64,000 nucleotides of DNA from Pedobacter sp. Leaf194 (GTDB taxonomy: Bacteria > Bacteroidota > Bacteroidia > Sphingobacteriales > Sphingobacteriaceae): the NCBI RefSeq assembly GCF_001423945.1, contig NZ_LMPU01000001.1, forward strand, positions 1,083 to 65,082, written 5' to 3'. Positions 34,491 through 43,144 of the stretch are shown here, in pieces. The notes under the pieces were generated by a model that made no database searches, had not been told where the DNA came from, and saw nothing but the letters and a program-made list of their open reading frames with translations. Each line of letters starts with the position of its first letter. Within the stretch, counting starts at the first letter, position 1. Both the position numbers and the translations under genes were made by a program.

Positions 34491-35300
34491 GAAAGTTTTG
34501 CACTGTGCCTCATCCGCCTACCGGCACCTTTTCCGGAAGAGAAGGGATCAAGCAAGAAAATTTTAGCCATGCAATATGCGAAATGCTATTCGGCATAGGA
34601 ACGGATAGAAGAATAGCCCGTTGAAAGTTTTGCACTAATGCCTCATCCACCTACCGACACCTTCTCCGGAAGAGAAGGGATCAAGCAAGAAAATTTTATC
34701 CCCGCAATGTGCGCCATGCTATTCGTCATAGGAACGGATAGAAGGATAGCCCGTTGAAAGTTTTGCCCTGATGCCTCATCCGCATACCGGCACTTTCTCC
34801 GGAAGACAAGGCATCAAGCAAGAAAATTTTAGCCATGCAATATGCGAAATGCTATTCGGCATAGGAACGGATAGATGGATAGCCCGTTGAAAGTTTTGCG
34901 CTAATGCCTCATCCGCCTATCGGCACCTTCTCCGGAAGAGAAGGGATCAAGCAAGAAAATTTTATCCCTGCAATTTGCGCAATGCTGTACGGCATAGGAA
35001 CGGATAGAAGGATAGACCGTTGAAAGTTTTGCACTATCGCCTCATCCGCCTACCGGCACCTTCTCCGGAAGAGAAGGCATCAAGCAAGAAACTTGTTATC
35101 CCTGCAATATGCGCCATACTGTTCGGCATAGGAACGGATAGAAGGATAGACCGTTGAAAGTTTTGCACTAATGCCTCATTCGCCTACCGGCACCTTCTCC
35201 GGAAGAGAAGGGATCAAGCAAGAAACTAAGTATCCCTGCAATGTGCGCCATGTTGTTCGGCATAGGAACGGATAGAAGGATAGCCCGTTGAAAGTTTTGC
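34491..35300. repeat. Tandem array: six ~133 bp units plus a partial seventh
   Basis: GAAAGTTTTGC recurs at 34491, 34623, 34756, 34889, 35022, 35156 and 35290, spacings 132, 133, 133, 133, 134 and 134. Each unit also holds GCCTCATCCGCCTA, a hairpin CCTTCTC-CGGAA-GAGAAGG, GGATCAAGCAAGAAA, and CATAGGAACGGATAGA. Units differ by point changes; no unique spacer sits between them, so this is not CRISPR. No gene lies in the array. Seen directly; function not known. Confidence 0.92.
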
Positions 35301-35326
35301 ACTACCATTAAAATAATTCTGTACAA

Positions 35327-35370
35327 GGCAGCGCGTCCTGCCCGATTTTTCATCGGGTGCTTGCGCTGCC
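35327..35370. repeat. Long hairpin after the tandem array
   Basis: GGCAGCGC (35327-35334) pairs with GCGCTGCC (35363-35370), and CCCGAT with ATCGGG pair inside, around a TTTTC loop. Possibly a terminator for neither gene (no T run) or a dispersed palindrome. Confidence 0.7.
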
Positions 35371-35401
35371 GCAATAAAAGTTTCGACGAGGATAGCCGAT
35401 A

Positions 35402-35500
35402 TCAGTTCCAAGCCTTGATTTTTTTGTTACTTTTTTGATCAAGCAAAAAAGTAAAGCCCTTCGGTGGCCAACCGAGAAAAGGAAATAGCAGAAAAAAAGA
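35402..35500. repeat. Dispersed AT-rich palindromic repeat at the 3' end of the gene
   Basis: TTACTTTTTTG (35427-35437) and CAAAAAAGTAA (35444-35454) form an 11-base inverted repeat with a 6-base loop, next to GCCCTTCGGTGGCCA. Its minus-strand reading is the peptide GWPPKGFTFLLDQKS, which I associate with mistranslated repeats in Bacteroidota. Confidence 0.55.
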
Positions 35501-36091
35501 GGTCATCACTTCAATCCACATAAAAATTTGAGCGACGTCAAAAAACGTCCCAGCACTGTTACTATTCCAGATACGGCAATTGAACGCTTCGCAAAAACCA
35601 TAAGTCATTGCGTTTTTCAAAGAAAAAAATAACCTGTTCTGAATCACATGGTTACTTAAGGACTGGCTGACGACAAAAGCTTGTGAACCATTATCTGCAT
35701 AAAGCATGGGACTAAACATCAAAACTTCCTGGTCGACGCTGTTTTTTATTTTCCGGGCGCTACCTTTGAAGGTTTTGGTTGAAACCGATTTCCAGCGCCT
35801 ATCAGGAACGAGCGACTTAAACTTGCGCACAAAAGACCATCCACTACTGAGAAACGTAGAAATGCTATCGTTTGCAGGTTCTCCTGACAGGTATATCGCG
35901 ATTTCCAAAAGACTTTGCTCGCCAATAAAAAATTCTTTAGGATAAGGTGCTTGTCGATCTGCAGGATACAATTTATCCACCGCCTTTTCATAAATGATAA
36001 GATCTGCAGCGGTGGGCGCAGTTTGTTGTGCAACCACAGAACCTGCGCCCGCGATCAAAATCACCATTAGAAAATATTTCAATGTTTTCAT
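35402..36091 (-). CDS. Secreted protein with repeat-derived C-terminus
   Basis: 229 residues from ATG 36091 (signal peptide MKTLKYFLMVILIAGAGSVVAQ). The middle part (about 25-190) is of a family I do not recognise, without clear motifs. The last 35 residues or so (from about 35500 downward; GWPPKGFTFLLDQK) are the read-out of a dispersed AT-rich repeat common in this group, which I believe is not part of the original protein. Follows the cytochrome gene by 25 bases, so it is probably co-transcribed with it. The original stop may have been lost. Confidence 0.5.
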   Translation of the reverse strand: MKTLKYFLMVILIAGAGSVVAQQTAPTAADLIIYEKAVDKLYPADRQAPYPKEFFIGEQSLLEIAIYLSGEPANDSISTFLSSGWSFVRKFKSLVPDRRWKSVSTKTFKGSARKIKNSVDQEVLMFSPMLYADNGSQAFVVSQSLSNHVIQNRLFFSLKNAMTYGFCEAFNCRIWNSNSAGTFFDVAQIFMWIEVMTSFFLLFPFLGWPPKGFTFLLDQKSNKKIKAWN

Positions 36092-36116
36092 CTCAATTTG
36101 TCGATAATCCAGGCTG

Positions 36117-37091
36117 TTATTTCGCAGGTTTAAACTTCTCAACCCGGTTTATAATCGGTTGCAAACTTCGCAGATAAGTATAAATGGCCTTCAAATCTGT
36201 ATTCTTCATTCCGGCATACATCATCCAGGGCATTGGGCTATTCATTTCGTTTTTTCCAACTGCTGGCGCATGATATGAAGAGTCGGCGTAAAGCTTAAAT
36301 CGCGACACAAACGCCTGCTCGCTCCAGCTGCCGATACCGGTTGCTTTATCAAAAGTAATGTTTGGAGTTGTTACCGTACCGCCCGGTTGAACAAATTCCA
36401 TTCCGCCCCCAAATTCGGTACCTTTAACTACCGCACCTTTATCTGTTTTGCTATGGCAATCTACACAACCCGCTGCATTAACTAAATAAGCACCGTATTT
36501 TATGGTATCTGCTGTTGAAGGCTTCTGCTCAAAAGCAGGCTTTTGCGGCATGGTATTAATGATGAAATTAACCGGAAAATCAGACTTTGATTCTGGAATG
36601 TTTTTTTCTATTGGTTGAAGTGTTCTGATGTAGGCAATGATGTCGTAAATATCCGCTCTGTCCATTTTACCGAACCGGTGTGCAGCCATTACCGGGAAAA
36701 GTGCTTTTCCATTCTTGTTTACACCGCTGGTTACCGCCCGGAATATTTCTCCGTCAGTCCAGTTTTTTAGCGCAGCAGGGGTTAAGTTGGCCGCGTAGTA
36801 TACACCCGGAAAACCCATCTGCTGATTAAACACCTCACCGCCTGCACCAAATCCTTCAGCCTTCATCGGACCAGCAAATTTGGTCCAGTCACGGGAGCTG
36901 TGGCAGTCCATACAAACTGTAACATGGTTTGCCAGGTACTTTCCATTTTCAATCCGCTCTGGTGTAGCGTTGATAGAAATTTTAGGGGCATCGCCAACAT
37001 TTGGCAGTGCGAATTTAACGTAGCTTCCTGCGGCAACAACCAACAGGATAATGAGTCCGAAGAGGACGAGGAGAACTTTGAGCGTTTTCAT
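36117..37091 (-). CDS. Membrane-anchored di-haem cytochrome c
   Basis: 324 residues from ATG 37091 (an N-terminal helix TLKVLLVLFGLIILLVVAAG follows). Two haem sites: CMDCH at 60-64 and CVDCH near 207-211, each with a downstream region that may hold the axial methionine (MNSPMPWMMYAG near 285 is one candidate). PKAEGFGAGGEVF-like and GGGMEFVQPGGTVTTPNIT segments match cytochromes c of alcohol/sorbose dehydrogenase type. Electron carrier in the periplasm; partner dehydrogenase not visible. Confidence 0.9.
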   Translation of the reverse strand: MKTLKVLLVLFGLIILLVVAAGSYVKFALPNVGDAPKISINATPERIENGKYLANHVTVCMDCHSSRDWTKFAGPMKAEGFGAGGEVFNQQMGFPGVYYAANLTPAALKNWTDGEIFRAVTSGVNKNGKALFPVMAAHRFGKMDRADIYDIIAYIRTLQPIEKNIPESKSDFPVNFIINTMPQKPAFEQKPSTADTIKYGAYLVNAAGCVDCHSKTDKGAVVKGTEFGGGMEFVQPGGTVTTPNITFDKATGIGSWSEQAFVSRFKLYADSSYHAPAVGKNEMNSPMPWMMYAGMKNTDLKAIYTYLRSLQPIINRVEKFKPAK

Positions 37092-37349
37092 TTCGATTTT
37101 TGTTTTTTTAGCTAAAATAATCAAAATATTTAATTTGCAAATAACTAATAATCAAAAAGATGCACAACTTTTCAGCATACCCTGGCCTCGGGAAAAGCCT
37201 ATATTAAAACGCTGCTCTGTTTTCCAGCTTTGCCAATTTTGTTGCGACTAACGTTTAGAAAGGCAGGTTGCCCCAACCCCGATACAAACATTCAAAACTT
37301 TAATTGCCTTGAATTGTTCCTTTCAAAGTTTAACCATTACACCAGAAAT

Positions 37350-37601
37350 ATGATCAGCCCAAAACCACTACTTTCAGAAAACGCCAAAGATTTTATCGAT
37401 TATGCACTCGATGTAATTAAGACAATGGATGGTGCGCCAGAGCACAACTTAGATGCGCAGGAAGTCGTTAATCAAAAACTCGCAAAACTGAAAGACTATG
37501 TAGATGTATTAGCTGCTTCTTACCACGAAACCGTACCGAAAGTTTCCGAAAATCCTGTAGATACCAACACCGCCCAGTTCAGTGGTACCGGACATAGCTA
37601 A
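37350..37601 (+). CDS. Small cytoplasmic protein of unknown function
   Basis: 83 residues starting at ATG 37350 (MISPKPLLSENAKDFIDYALD); the open frame from 37230 has no support before that. Mainly helical and acidic with no known motif. It precedes a small helix-turn-helix-like gene by 100 bases. Could be a real small protein: codon use and composition look like its neighbours. Confidence 0.5.
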   Translation: MISPKPLLSENAKDFIDYALDVIKTMDGAPEHNLDAQEVVNQKLAKLKDYVDVLAASYHETVPKVSENPVDTNTAQFSGTGHS

Positions 37602-37662
37602 GATCTAACTGTCTTCGAACGCTTTTCTAATCAAGTCCATTTTTAGGATGCCTTCAAATTAA

Positions 37663-37670
37663 TATCTTTG
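37663..37670 (+). promoter_or_regulatory. -7 box of the small HTH-like gene
   Basis: TATCTTTG, exact TAnnTTTG match, 31 bases before ATG 37702. Confidence 0.55.
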
Positions 37671-37701
37671 CCGCAGTTTTTAAAGAAGCGTAAAGTAGAT
37701 C

Positions 37702-37962
37702 ATGAGTACCGAGAAAGAAGATATGGTTTCGAACTGGATTAAAGAAAATGGCAATCCGGCAATTGAGAAGTTAACACAAATAAACCTCGAAACTGCAGGC
37801 AAGGTTGCCGAAATGCTTGATGAGAAAGGCCTAAACGCAGGCAACCTCGCCCAGCTAATGGATACGCACGTAGCGGAAGTTAATAAATGGCTAAACGGAA
37901 AACATAATTTCAGCGAACAAACCCTTGCAAAAATCACCTCAAGCTTAGCATCTAATAACTAA
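37702..37962 (+). CDS. Small helix-turn-helix-like protein (XRE type)
   Basis: 86 residues. The C-terminal half (MLDEKGLNAGNLAQLMDTHVAEVNKWLNGKHNFSEQTLAKITSSL) fits the five-helix pattern of XRE/Cro folds: NLAQLMDTHVAEVNKWLNG is the helix-turn-helix. It could be an antitoxin-like regulator, but no toxin is seen beside it. The N-terminal helix differs from typical family members. Confidence 0.65.
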   Translation: MSTEKEDMVSNWIKENGNPAIEKLTQINLETAGKVAEMLDEKGLNAGNLAQLMDTHVAEVNKWLNGKHNFSEQTLAKITSSLASNN

Positions 37963-37980
37963 GGATATTCCTCTGGTTGG

Positions 37981-38877
37981 CTAACTAAAGGCATGCCGAA
38001 ATTCAACGGGTGACATATTCGTTTTCTTTTTAAATAAAGTGCTGAAAGATTGTGCATGCTCAAAACCCAATGCATAGGCAATTTCACTTACCGATAAGCT
38101 TGTTACCGAAAGCTTTTCCTTCGCCTTCTCAATAAGTTTCTCATGTATATGCTGCTGTGTATTCTGCCCAGTGTGTACACGTAATAAATCACTCAGGTAG
38201 TTCGGCGTTAAATTCATCTGCCCCGCAATATGCTGCACCGTAAGCAGGCCATGCTTTGCCACATCATTTTTATGAAAATAATCGTTAACCAGCTGCTCAA
38301 ATTTTGCAAGAACCTGGTGGTTATTGTTTCTGCGGGTAATAAACTGGCGCTCGTAAAACCGGTTCGAATAATTCAGCAGAAGTTCAATCTGCGATAAAAT
38401 AATCTCCTGAGTATGCCGGTCTATATGGCTGCATTCTTTATTTATTTTATCGAGAATAACAATTAAATCCTCTTCTTCCTCAGCAGAAAGGTGCAGCGCC
38501 TCATTAACGGCATAAGAGAAGAAGCCATAATTGTTAATAGCAGCCGCCAGCGGATGCTTGATTAAGAAATCTGGGTGAAAAATAAGCAGGTATCCGGAAC
38601 CGCATTCCATATTGTGCAAATCGAGTTGTTGCACCTGGTTGGGCGCCGTGAAGCTGAGTACGCCTTTGTCATAATCGTAATGTTGCTGGCCGTACTTTAT
38701 CTTTCCGGTTGCGTCTCTTTTGAGCGCCACACAATAGAACATATTCACAAATCCCTTCCAGATTTCATCTTCCAGAAAAATACATTTCGACAGGTTAATC
38801 ACGCTTACCTGCGGGTGCAGCGGCTCTGGTAAAGACAACAGCTTGTGGAATTGCGATATCGATTTAATAGCGTTCAT
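37981..38877 (-). CDS. AraC-family transcriptional regulator
   Basis: 298 residues. A cupin-like sensor domain (about 15-165: GSGYLLIFHPDFLIKHPLA) and a C-terminal two-HTH AraC domain from about 190 (GLLTVQHIAGQMNLTPNYLSDLLRV, then VSEIAYALGFEHAQSFSTLFKKKTNMSPVEFR). It lies 70 bases downstream of the aldo/keto reductase on the same strand and may control it; the regulated promoter is not visible. Effector unknown. Confidence 0.93.
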   Translation of the reverse strand: MNAIKSISQFHKLLSLPEPLHPQVSVINLSKCIFLEDEIWKGFVNMFYCVALKRDATGKIKYGQQHYDYDKGVLSFTAPNQVQQLDLHNMECGSGYLLIFHPDFLIKHPLAAAINNYGFFSYAVNEALHLSAEEEEDLIVILDKINKECSHIDRHTQEIILSQIELLLNYSNRFYERQFITRRNNNHQVLAKFEQLVNDYFHKNDVAKHGLLTVQHIAGQMNLTPNYLSDLLRVHTGQNTQQHIHEKLIEKAKEKLSVTSLSVSEIAYALGFEHAQSFSTLFKKKTNMSPVEFRHAFS

Positions 38878-38947
38878 AATACGAATTTAAGGATAAAGAA
38901 TTTTAGAATTACGGCTGCACCGTCATAAAGTGCAGCCATCAATATTG

Positions 38948-39952
38948 CTAATCGATAAGGCCCATACTAAACTCATCGTAAGGATTGCCGGTATCGGTAC
39001 CCAGCGGCACGATGCTTTCCAGCCTGTTCAAATCGGCGTCGGACAACACAATGCCGGCGGCGGCGATATTTTGCTCCAGGTATTTCCGCCTTTTCGTTCC
39101 GGGAATAGGCACGATGCCCCTGGCCATAATCCAGGCGAGCGCCAGTTGTGTTGAGGTGATGTTCTTTTCGGCAGCCAAAGCTTCAATTGCGGCAACAAGT
39201 TCCAGGTTTTTGTGAAAATGGCTTTCCTGAAAACGCGGTATTCCTCTTCTGAAGTCATTTTCAGGCAGGTCATCAATCTTGCGGATTTGTCCGGATAGAA
39301 ATCCCCTCCCCAGCGGAGAGTAAGCTACAAAGCCAATGCCCAGTTCTTTTAAGGTTTGCAAAACACCCAGCTCCTCAACACCACGTTCGAAGAGCGAATA
39401 TTCACTCTGTACCGCCGTAACCGGATGCACGGCATGTGCTTTTTTTACCGTTTCAGAAGAGACTTCCGACAGGCCGATGTAGCCAATTTTACCTTCTTTT
39501 ACCAATTCGCTCATGGCACCCACCGTTTCTTCAACCGGCGTATTTTTATCCAGGCGATGCAGGTAATACAAATCGATGTAATCGGTATTCAGGTTTTTCA
39601 GCGATCGCTCTACTGCCTTTTTAACGTAATCTTTTTTGCCGTTAATGGCCCAGGTCACTTTATTTTCGTCGTTAATTTCCCAGCCAAACTTAGTGGCAAT
39701 GGTATATTTATCCCGGTTGCCAGCAATGGCCCTGGCGATAAGCTGCTCATTTTTAAGCGGACCATATAAATCGGCCGTATCCAAAAAGTTGCCGCCCAGT
39801 TCTAACGAACGATGAATGGTTGCAATGGCTTCCTGCTCATCGGCCGGGCCATACATATGGGCTTCCTCAAAACCTGTCATCCCCATACAACCTAAACCGA
39901 TTGGTACAACTTCAAGTCCTGCGCTACCTAATGCTATTTTTTTTAATTCCAT
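38948..39952 (-). CDS. Aldo/keto reductase
   Basis: 334 residues from ATG 39952 (MELKKIALGSAGLEV); the open frame begins 18 bases earlier. TIM barrel with NADPH: tetrad residues are in FLDTADLYGP (Asp and Tyr near 56-61), ATKFGW (Lys near 87) and YYLHRLDK (His near 128). IPGTKRRKYLEQN is the cofactor end loop. Similar to YhdN/AKR13-type reductases. Co-oriented with the AraC gene. Substrate unknown. Confidence 0.95.
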   Translation of the reverse strand: MELKKIALGSAGLEVVPIGLGCMGMTGFEEAHMYGPADEQEAIATIHRSLELGGNFLDTADLYGPLKNEQLIARAIAGNRDKYTIATKFGWEINDENKVTWAINGKKDYVKKAVERSLKNLNTDYIDLYYLHRLDKNTPVEETVGAMSELVKEGKIGYIGLSEVSSETVKKAHAVHPVTAVQSEYSLFERGVEELGVLQTLKELGIGFVAYSPLGRGFLSGQIRKIDDLPENDFRRGIPRFQESHFHKNLELVAAIEALAAEKNITSTQLALAWIMARGIVPIPGTKRRKYLEQNIAAAGIVLSDADLNRLESIVPLGTDTGNPYDEFSMGLID

Positions 39953-40283
39953 AATGTTGTTGTTTTTCATGATTCAAAAGTGCGGAACTTTCAGGAAGCG
40001 CATGTTTGCTAAGCCCCGAATCTTGTATGCAAAACAAGGAATTGAAAATCATTTGTTTCAGATTAGGTTTAGGGCAGTGAACAACAAAATTACTTAAACT
40101 GTTAAATAGCTGCTCTTCCTCGCAAAACATTGCCCCAAGTACCTGAATCGCATAAAACCTTGTAATTCAACAGAAACACAGCAGCGTAAACGTTCCATTT
40201 TTTGCGAGATTATATTATTAATCCTACAACTTATAGCGCTTTTTGTTGCTCTTGGTATTAAAATTGAAACAGCTGGCTCAATT

Positions 40284-40490
40284 ATGAGAAAATTACTTTT
40301 TACAGCATTTCTGATAATTTTGATCGCCGGTTGCAAAAAGAAGTTCTGTGGCAAAATTATGGCCATCAGTACAGAAACATCACCGGCAAACGGAGCGCCT
40401 TTATATAAAATTTACTTAGAAAGTGGTGAGGTTGTACCCATGAAGAGCAGGGGCAACTACCAGATAGGAGAAGGTTATTGTAATGATTAG
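40284..40490 (+). CDS. Tiny lipoprotein of unknown function
   Basis: 68 residues. The signal peptide ends in lipobox IAGC at residue 17, and the remainder has SGEVVPMKSRGNYQIGEGYCN with a second cysteine near 66. The next gene starts inside its stop region (ATGATTAG), an 8-base overlap that supports both being real. Confidence 0.6.
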   Translation: MRKLLFTAFLIILIAGCKKKFCGKIMAISTETSPANGAPLYKIYLESGEVVPMKSRGNYQIGEGYCND

Positions 40491-40704
40491 ACAGCAAAGT
40501 TTCGACAGGTACAACCGTAACACTACGGTTTTAAAAATCAACCCGATTAAATTAAAGGAGCTTTTACCGGCTTTTGAAGTCAACACCCTTGCAAACTCGA
40601 TAACCATCTTTACCAAGGTAGAGCAGGTATCTGAAAAAGAGAAAATCATCTATGCAGAAAAATCTGCAATGGAGCTGGCTTTCGAAGAATTTGAAGACCA
40701 GTAA
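40483..40704 (+). CDS. Small cytoplasmic protein of unknown function, coupled to the lipoprotein
   Basis: 73 residues. Begins MIRQQSFDRYNRNTTVLKINP, ends with an acidic helix SAMELAFEEFEDQ. No motif recognised. Shares 8 bases with the previous gene and is 6 bases from the stop of the convergent receiver gene. Confidence 0.5.
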   Translation: MIRQQSFDRYNRNTTVLKINPIKLKELLPAFEVNTLANSITIFTKVEQVSEKEKIIYAEKSAMELAFEEFEDQ

Positions 40705-40709
40705 AAAGG

Positions 40710-41075
40710 TTAGGAAGCCAGCTGCGCAACCGTGGCAAGCAATAACGCTGTTTGAAAAGGTTTTTGAATATAGAAATCGCACTTGGCGTTAAAAGCCACT
40801 GCGCCATAATCGCCGGCACTCATTAAAATAATTTTGTATGCGGCCGTTTGCGTGTTTTCCTTCAGTTTCAGGCATAAATCCATGCCATTAAACTTGCCAA
40901 AGTTAATGTCCATTAAAATTACATCTGGTTTTAAGAGGCTAATGTCTTCGAAAATATTAATGGTGTAAATCTGGCTTAAGGTTACAATGTTGTAGTCCTC
41001 ATACTCGAACAAGGTAGAAAGGGAATCTAAGATATTATAATCGTCGTCGAGGATGAGAAGTCGTTTGCGGCTCAT
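40710..41075 (-). CDS. Stand-alone response regulator receiver domain
   Basis: 121 residues, CheY-like. Acid pocket D10-D11-D12 in LILDDDY, phospho-acceptor D56 in VILMDIN, S86 in LMSAGD, K105 in IQKPF. It has no output domain; it may act through protein contacts. No histidine kinase is adjacent; its partner is elsewhere. Confidence 0.92.
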   Translation of the reverse strand: MSRKRLLILDDDYNILDSLSTLFEYEDYNIVTLSQIYTINIFEDISLLKPDVILMDINFGKFNGMDLCLKLKENTQTAAYKIILMSAGDYGAVAFNAKCDFYIQKPFQTALLLATVAQLAS

Positions 41076-41163
41076 TTTGCTAAGCGTTTGCTATATATAC
41101 GTTTTGTTTAAAAGGCCCGTTTTAATTTTTGCATTTTTTTAAGGTTTTAAAGAGCGTTAGCGC

Positions 41164-41460
41164 TTATTCAATTTCTCCCTCCGACAGGTGATCCAGGGGC
41201 CATCCCGATTTGTACACAAAATCTGCATGGTCTGTTTTCGATTCGTTAACCACCCTGCCCTTAAAATCGTGGGCAACTTCGCCATGGGTTTCTAATACCT
41301 GCTTCGCCATTGCCGCATATTCTGTTAAATCCAGGCCATCTTTAACAATATAAGTTAAAGCACCACTCTCACTCAAAACAGATTCGACAACTCCTGCTTC
41401 AAACTTCTTTTGGAGTGCCGCAAATGCAGCATCCATATCATTTGGGTTACTATTTTCCAT
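41164..41460 (-). CDS. Small acidic conserved protein of unknown function
   Basis: 98 residues starting MENSNPNDMDAAFAALQKKF. A helix followed by short strands (GALTYIVKDGLDLTEYAAMA, GEVAHDFKGRVVNES) with many acidic residues and a C-terminus WPLDHLSEGEIE. No signal peptide. No family recognised. The 313 bases up to msrB (41461-41773) show no gene. Confidence 0.5.
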   Translation of the reverse strand: MENSNPNDMDAAFAALQKKFEAGVVESVLSESGALTYIVKDGLDLTEYAAMAKQVLETHGEVAHDFKGRVVNESKTDHADFVYKSGWPLDHLSEGEIE

Positions 41461-41773
41461 AGGGTAGAATTTCTTCGAATAACCCGAAAAAAATTGAAAA
41501 GTTTCGTCAAATGATCATTACAATTGAACACCACAATCCGCCCTGGCTAAGCTCTTATTTCAAGTTCTTAGATGCCCGGTGTTTTTGCGGCCACCAAATA
41601 GAGCCAGGCTAGGCTACAGCGCAGGCCTCATTTACCCCACATCATTACTTACAATTCCATGAAGAACCATTTACCCCTTTTATGCGTAAATCTTACCATA
41701 ACAGCCAGTTGGACAAAAAATTCCAGCGGCTTTGTTTGTAAGGATTATAAACTTTAAACGACCAATACCCCAT

Positions 41774-42274
41774 ATGAAAACACTAAAATTATTCGGCATA
41801 CTCATGGTGGCACTCGCATTAAATGCCTGCAGCCAAAATAAAACCTCAAACGCAGGGGGATTATCCCGCGATATTAAAAAATACCCGGCCGCAAAATCAG
41901 CTGCCTACTGGAAACAGGCACTATCTGCCCAGGCTTATGATATTATGGTAAACAGCGGAACCGAAACGCCTTATAAAAATCCCTATTGGGATAACCACAA
42001 AAAAGGCGTTTATGTAAGTGCAGCAACCGGCAAACCGCTTTTCAGCTCGGATACGAAATTTGAATCGGGCACTGGATGGCCAAGTTTCTTTAAACCCATC
42101 GATGCTAAAGCCATCAAAATCGTTCGCGATGCATCAGACGGAATGGTTAGAGACGAAGTGGTAGAGGCCAGCACCGGCCTGCACCTGGGCCATGTTTTTG
42201 ATGACGGACCTAAACCTACCGGACTGCGTTACTGCATGAATTCTTACGCCCTCAAGTTTATCCCCGCCAAATAA
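41774..42274 (+). CDS. msrB: Lipoprotein methionine-R-sulfoxide reductase, zinc-free type
   Basis: 166 residues from ATG 41774. Signal peptide with lipobox cysteine C19 (NACS), so it is anchored outside the cytoplasm. MsrB fold: FESGTGWPSFFKP, GHVFDDGP and catalytic RYCMNS (C154). The paired CxxC zinc sites of common MsrB are absent (YVSAATGKPLFSS), and the resolving cysteine position reads SGTGWP. Repairs Met-R-oxide in exported proteins. msrA follows 11 bases later. Confidence 0.95.
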   Translation: MKTLKLFGILMVALALNACSQNKTSNAGGLSRDIKKYPAAKSAAYWKQALSAQAYDIMVNSGTETPYKNPYWDNHKKGVYVSAATGKPLFSSDTKFESGTGWPSFFKPIDAKAIKIVRDASDGMVRDEVVEASTGLHLGHVFDDGPKPTGLRYCMNSYALKFIPAK

Positions 42275-42285
42275 ATCAAATCATC

Positions 42286-42948
42286 ATGAAAAGATATAAA
42301 TTGTGGCTGCTCGGACTGGGCTTCCTCGCCTCATGCACCGATGCACAAACCCGCAAAAACGAAAATGCTTTTGCTGATTTACCTAAACCAACAGCCAACC
42401 AGAAAGTGGCAACTTTTGCAGGCGGCTGCTTTTGGGCGCTGGAAGAAGGCATGAGCGAACTTAAAGGCGTAGATAAGGTTGTATCCGGCTACGCAGGCGG
42501 AACGGTTAAAAACCCAACTTACGAAGAGGTTTGCGCAGACAATACCGGCCATGCCGAATCCGTTGATGTGTACTATGATCCAGCCTTAATCAGCTATGCG
42601 CAGCTTGCCGAAGCCTTTTTCTACGCCCATGACCCCACTACGGTAAATAGGCAGGGCCCAGACGAAGGTGAAGACTACCGCTCGATGGCATTTTACAAAA
42701 ACGACGAGGAGCATAAAACACTCGAACAGGTAATTGCAAAGGTAAACGCAAGTAAGCATTACGCCGATAAAATCGTTACCCAGGTGGTGCCCTTTAAAGT
42801 TTTCTACCCCGCAGAAAATTACCACCAGGATTATTATAAGCTCAACCCCGGCAATGGTTATATTCAAAATGTATCCAGGCCAAAAGTGCTCAAGCTGCGG
42901 AAAAGCATGGCCGCACTCATCAAGCCAGAATTTAAAGATAAAAGCTAA
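42286..42948 (+). CDS. msrA: Lipoprotein methionine-S-sulfoxide reductase
   Basis: 220 residues. Signal peptide with lipobox cysteine C17 (LASC). MsrA catalytic motif TFAGGCFW (C48), then GYAGGTVKNPTYEEVC, GHAESVDVYYDP and HDPTTVNRQGPDEGEDYRS. Works together with the MsrB lipoprotein encoded 11 bases upstream to repair both methionine sulfoxide forms in envelope proteins. The electron donor is not in view. Confidence 0.96.
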   Translation: MKRYKLWLLGLGFLASCTDAQTRKNENAFADLPKPTANQKVATFAGGCFWALEEGMSELKGVDKVVSGYAGGTVKNPTYEEVCADNTGHAESVDVYYDPALISYAQLAEAFFYAHDPTTVNRQGPDEGEDYRSMAFYKNDEEHKTLEQVIAKVNASKHYADKIVTQVVPFKVFYPAENYHQDYYKLNPGNGYIQNVSRPKVLKLRKSMAALIKPEFKDKS

Positions 42949-42950
42949 TT

Positions 42951-42983
42951 AACCAGGGGGGATTGTTTAAATCCCCCTTTTTG
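42951..42983 (+). terminator. Terminator of msrB-msrA
   Basis: AGGGGGAT (42955-42962) and ATCCCCCT (42971-42978) flank a short loop, followed by TTTTT. Confidence 0.85.
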
Positions 42984-43144
42984 CATTAAGTCTTTTCTCA
43001 ATATTCTTTATCTTTGTGTATCCCCAAGCCCATTCAGGTTAAATCACATCCTCCCTATTTTTAGCCTGTTTTTTATGGGTTAGCCATACCTGCTGTTCAA
43101 CAAATAACCCTTTAATGAACATCCGCCATGGCCGATTACCTTCG

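Noticed and set aside
34491..35300. Array resembling a CRISPR
   Set aside because: Units of 133 bp repeat end to end with no unique spacers, and no cas genes are near.
39356..39769. 137-codon plus-strand frame
   Set aside because: Antisense to the aldo/keto reductase, phenylalanine-rich from the reversed codons.
43009..43016. TATCTTTG -7 box in the gap after msrA
   Set aside because: No plus-strand gene follows within reach and no -33 element is at the right distance.
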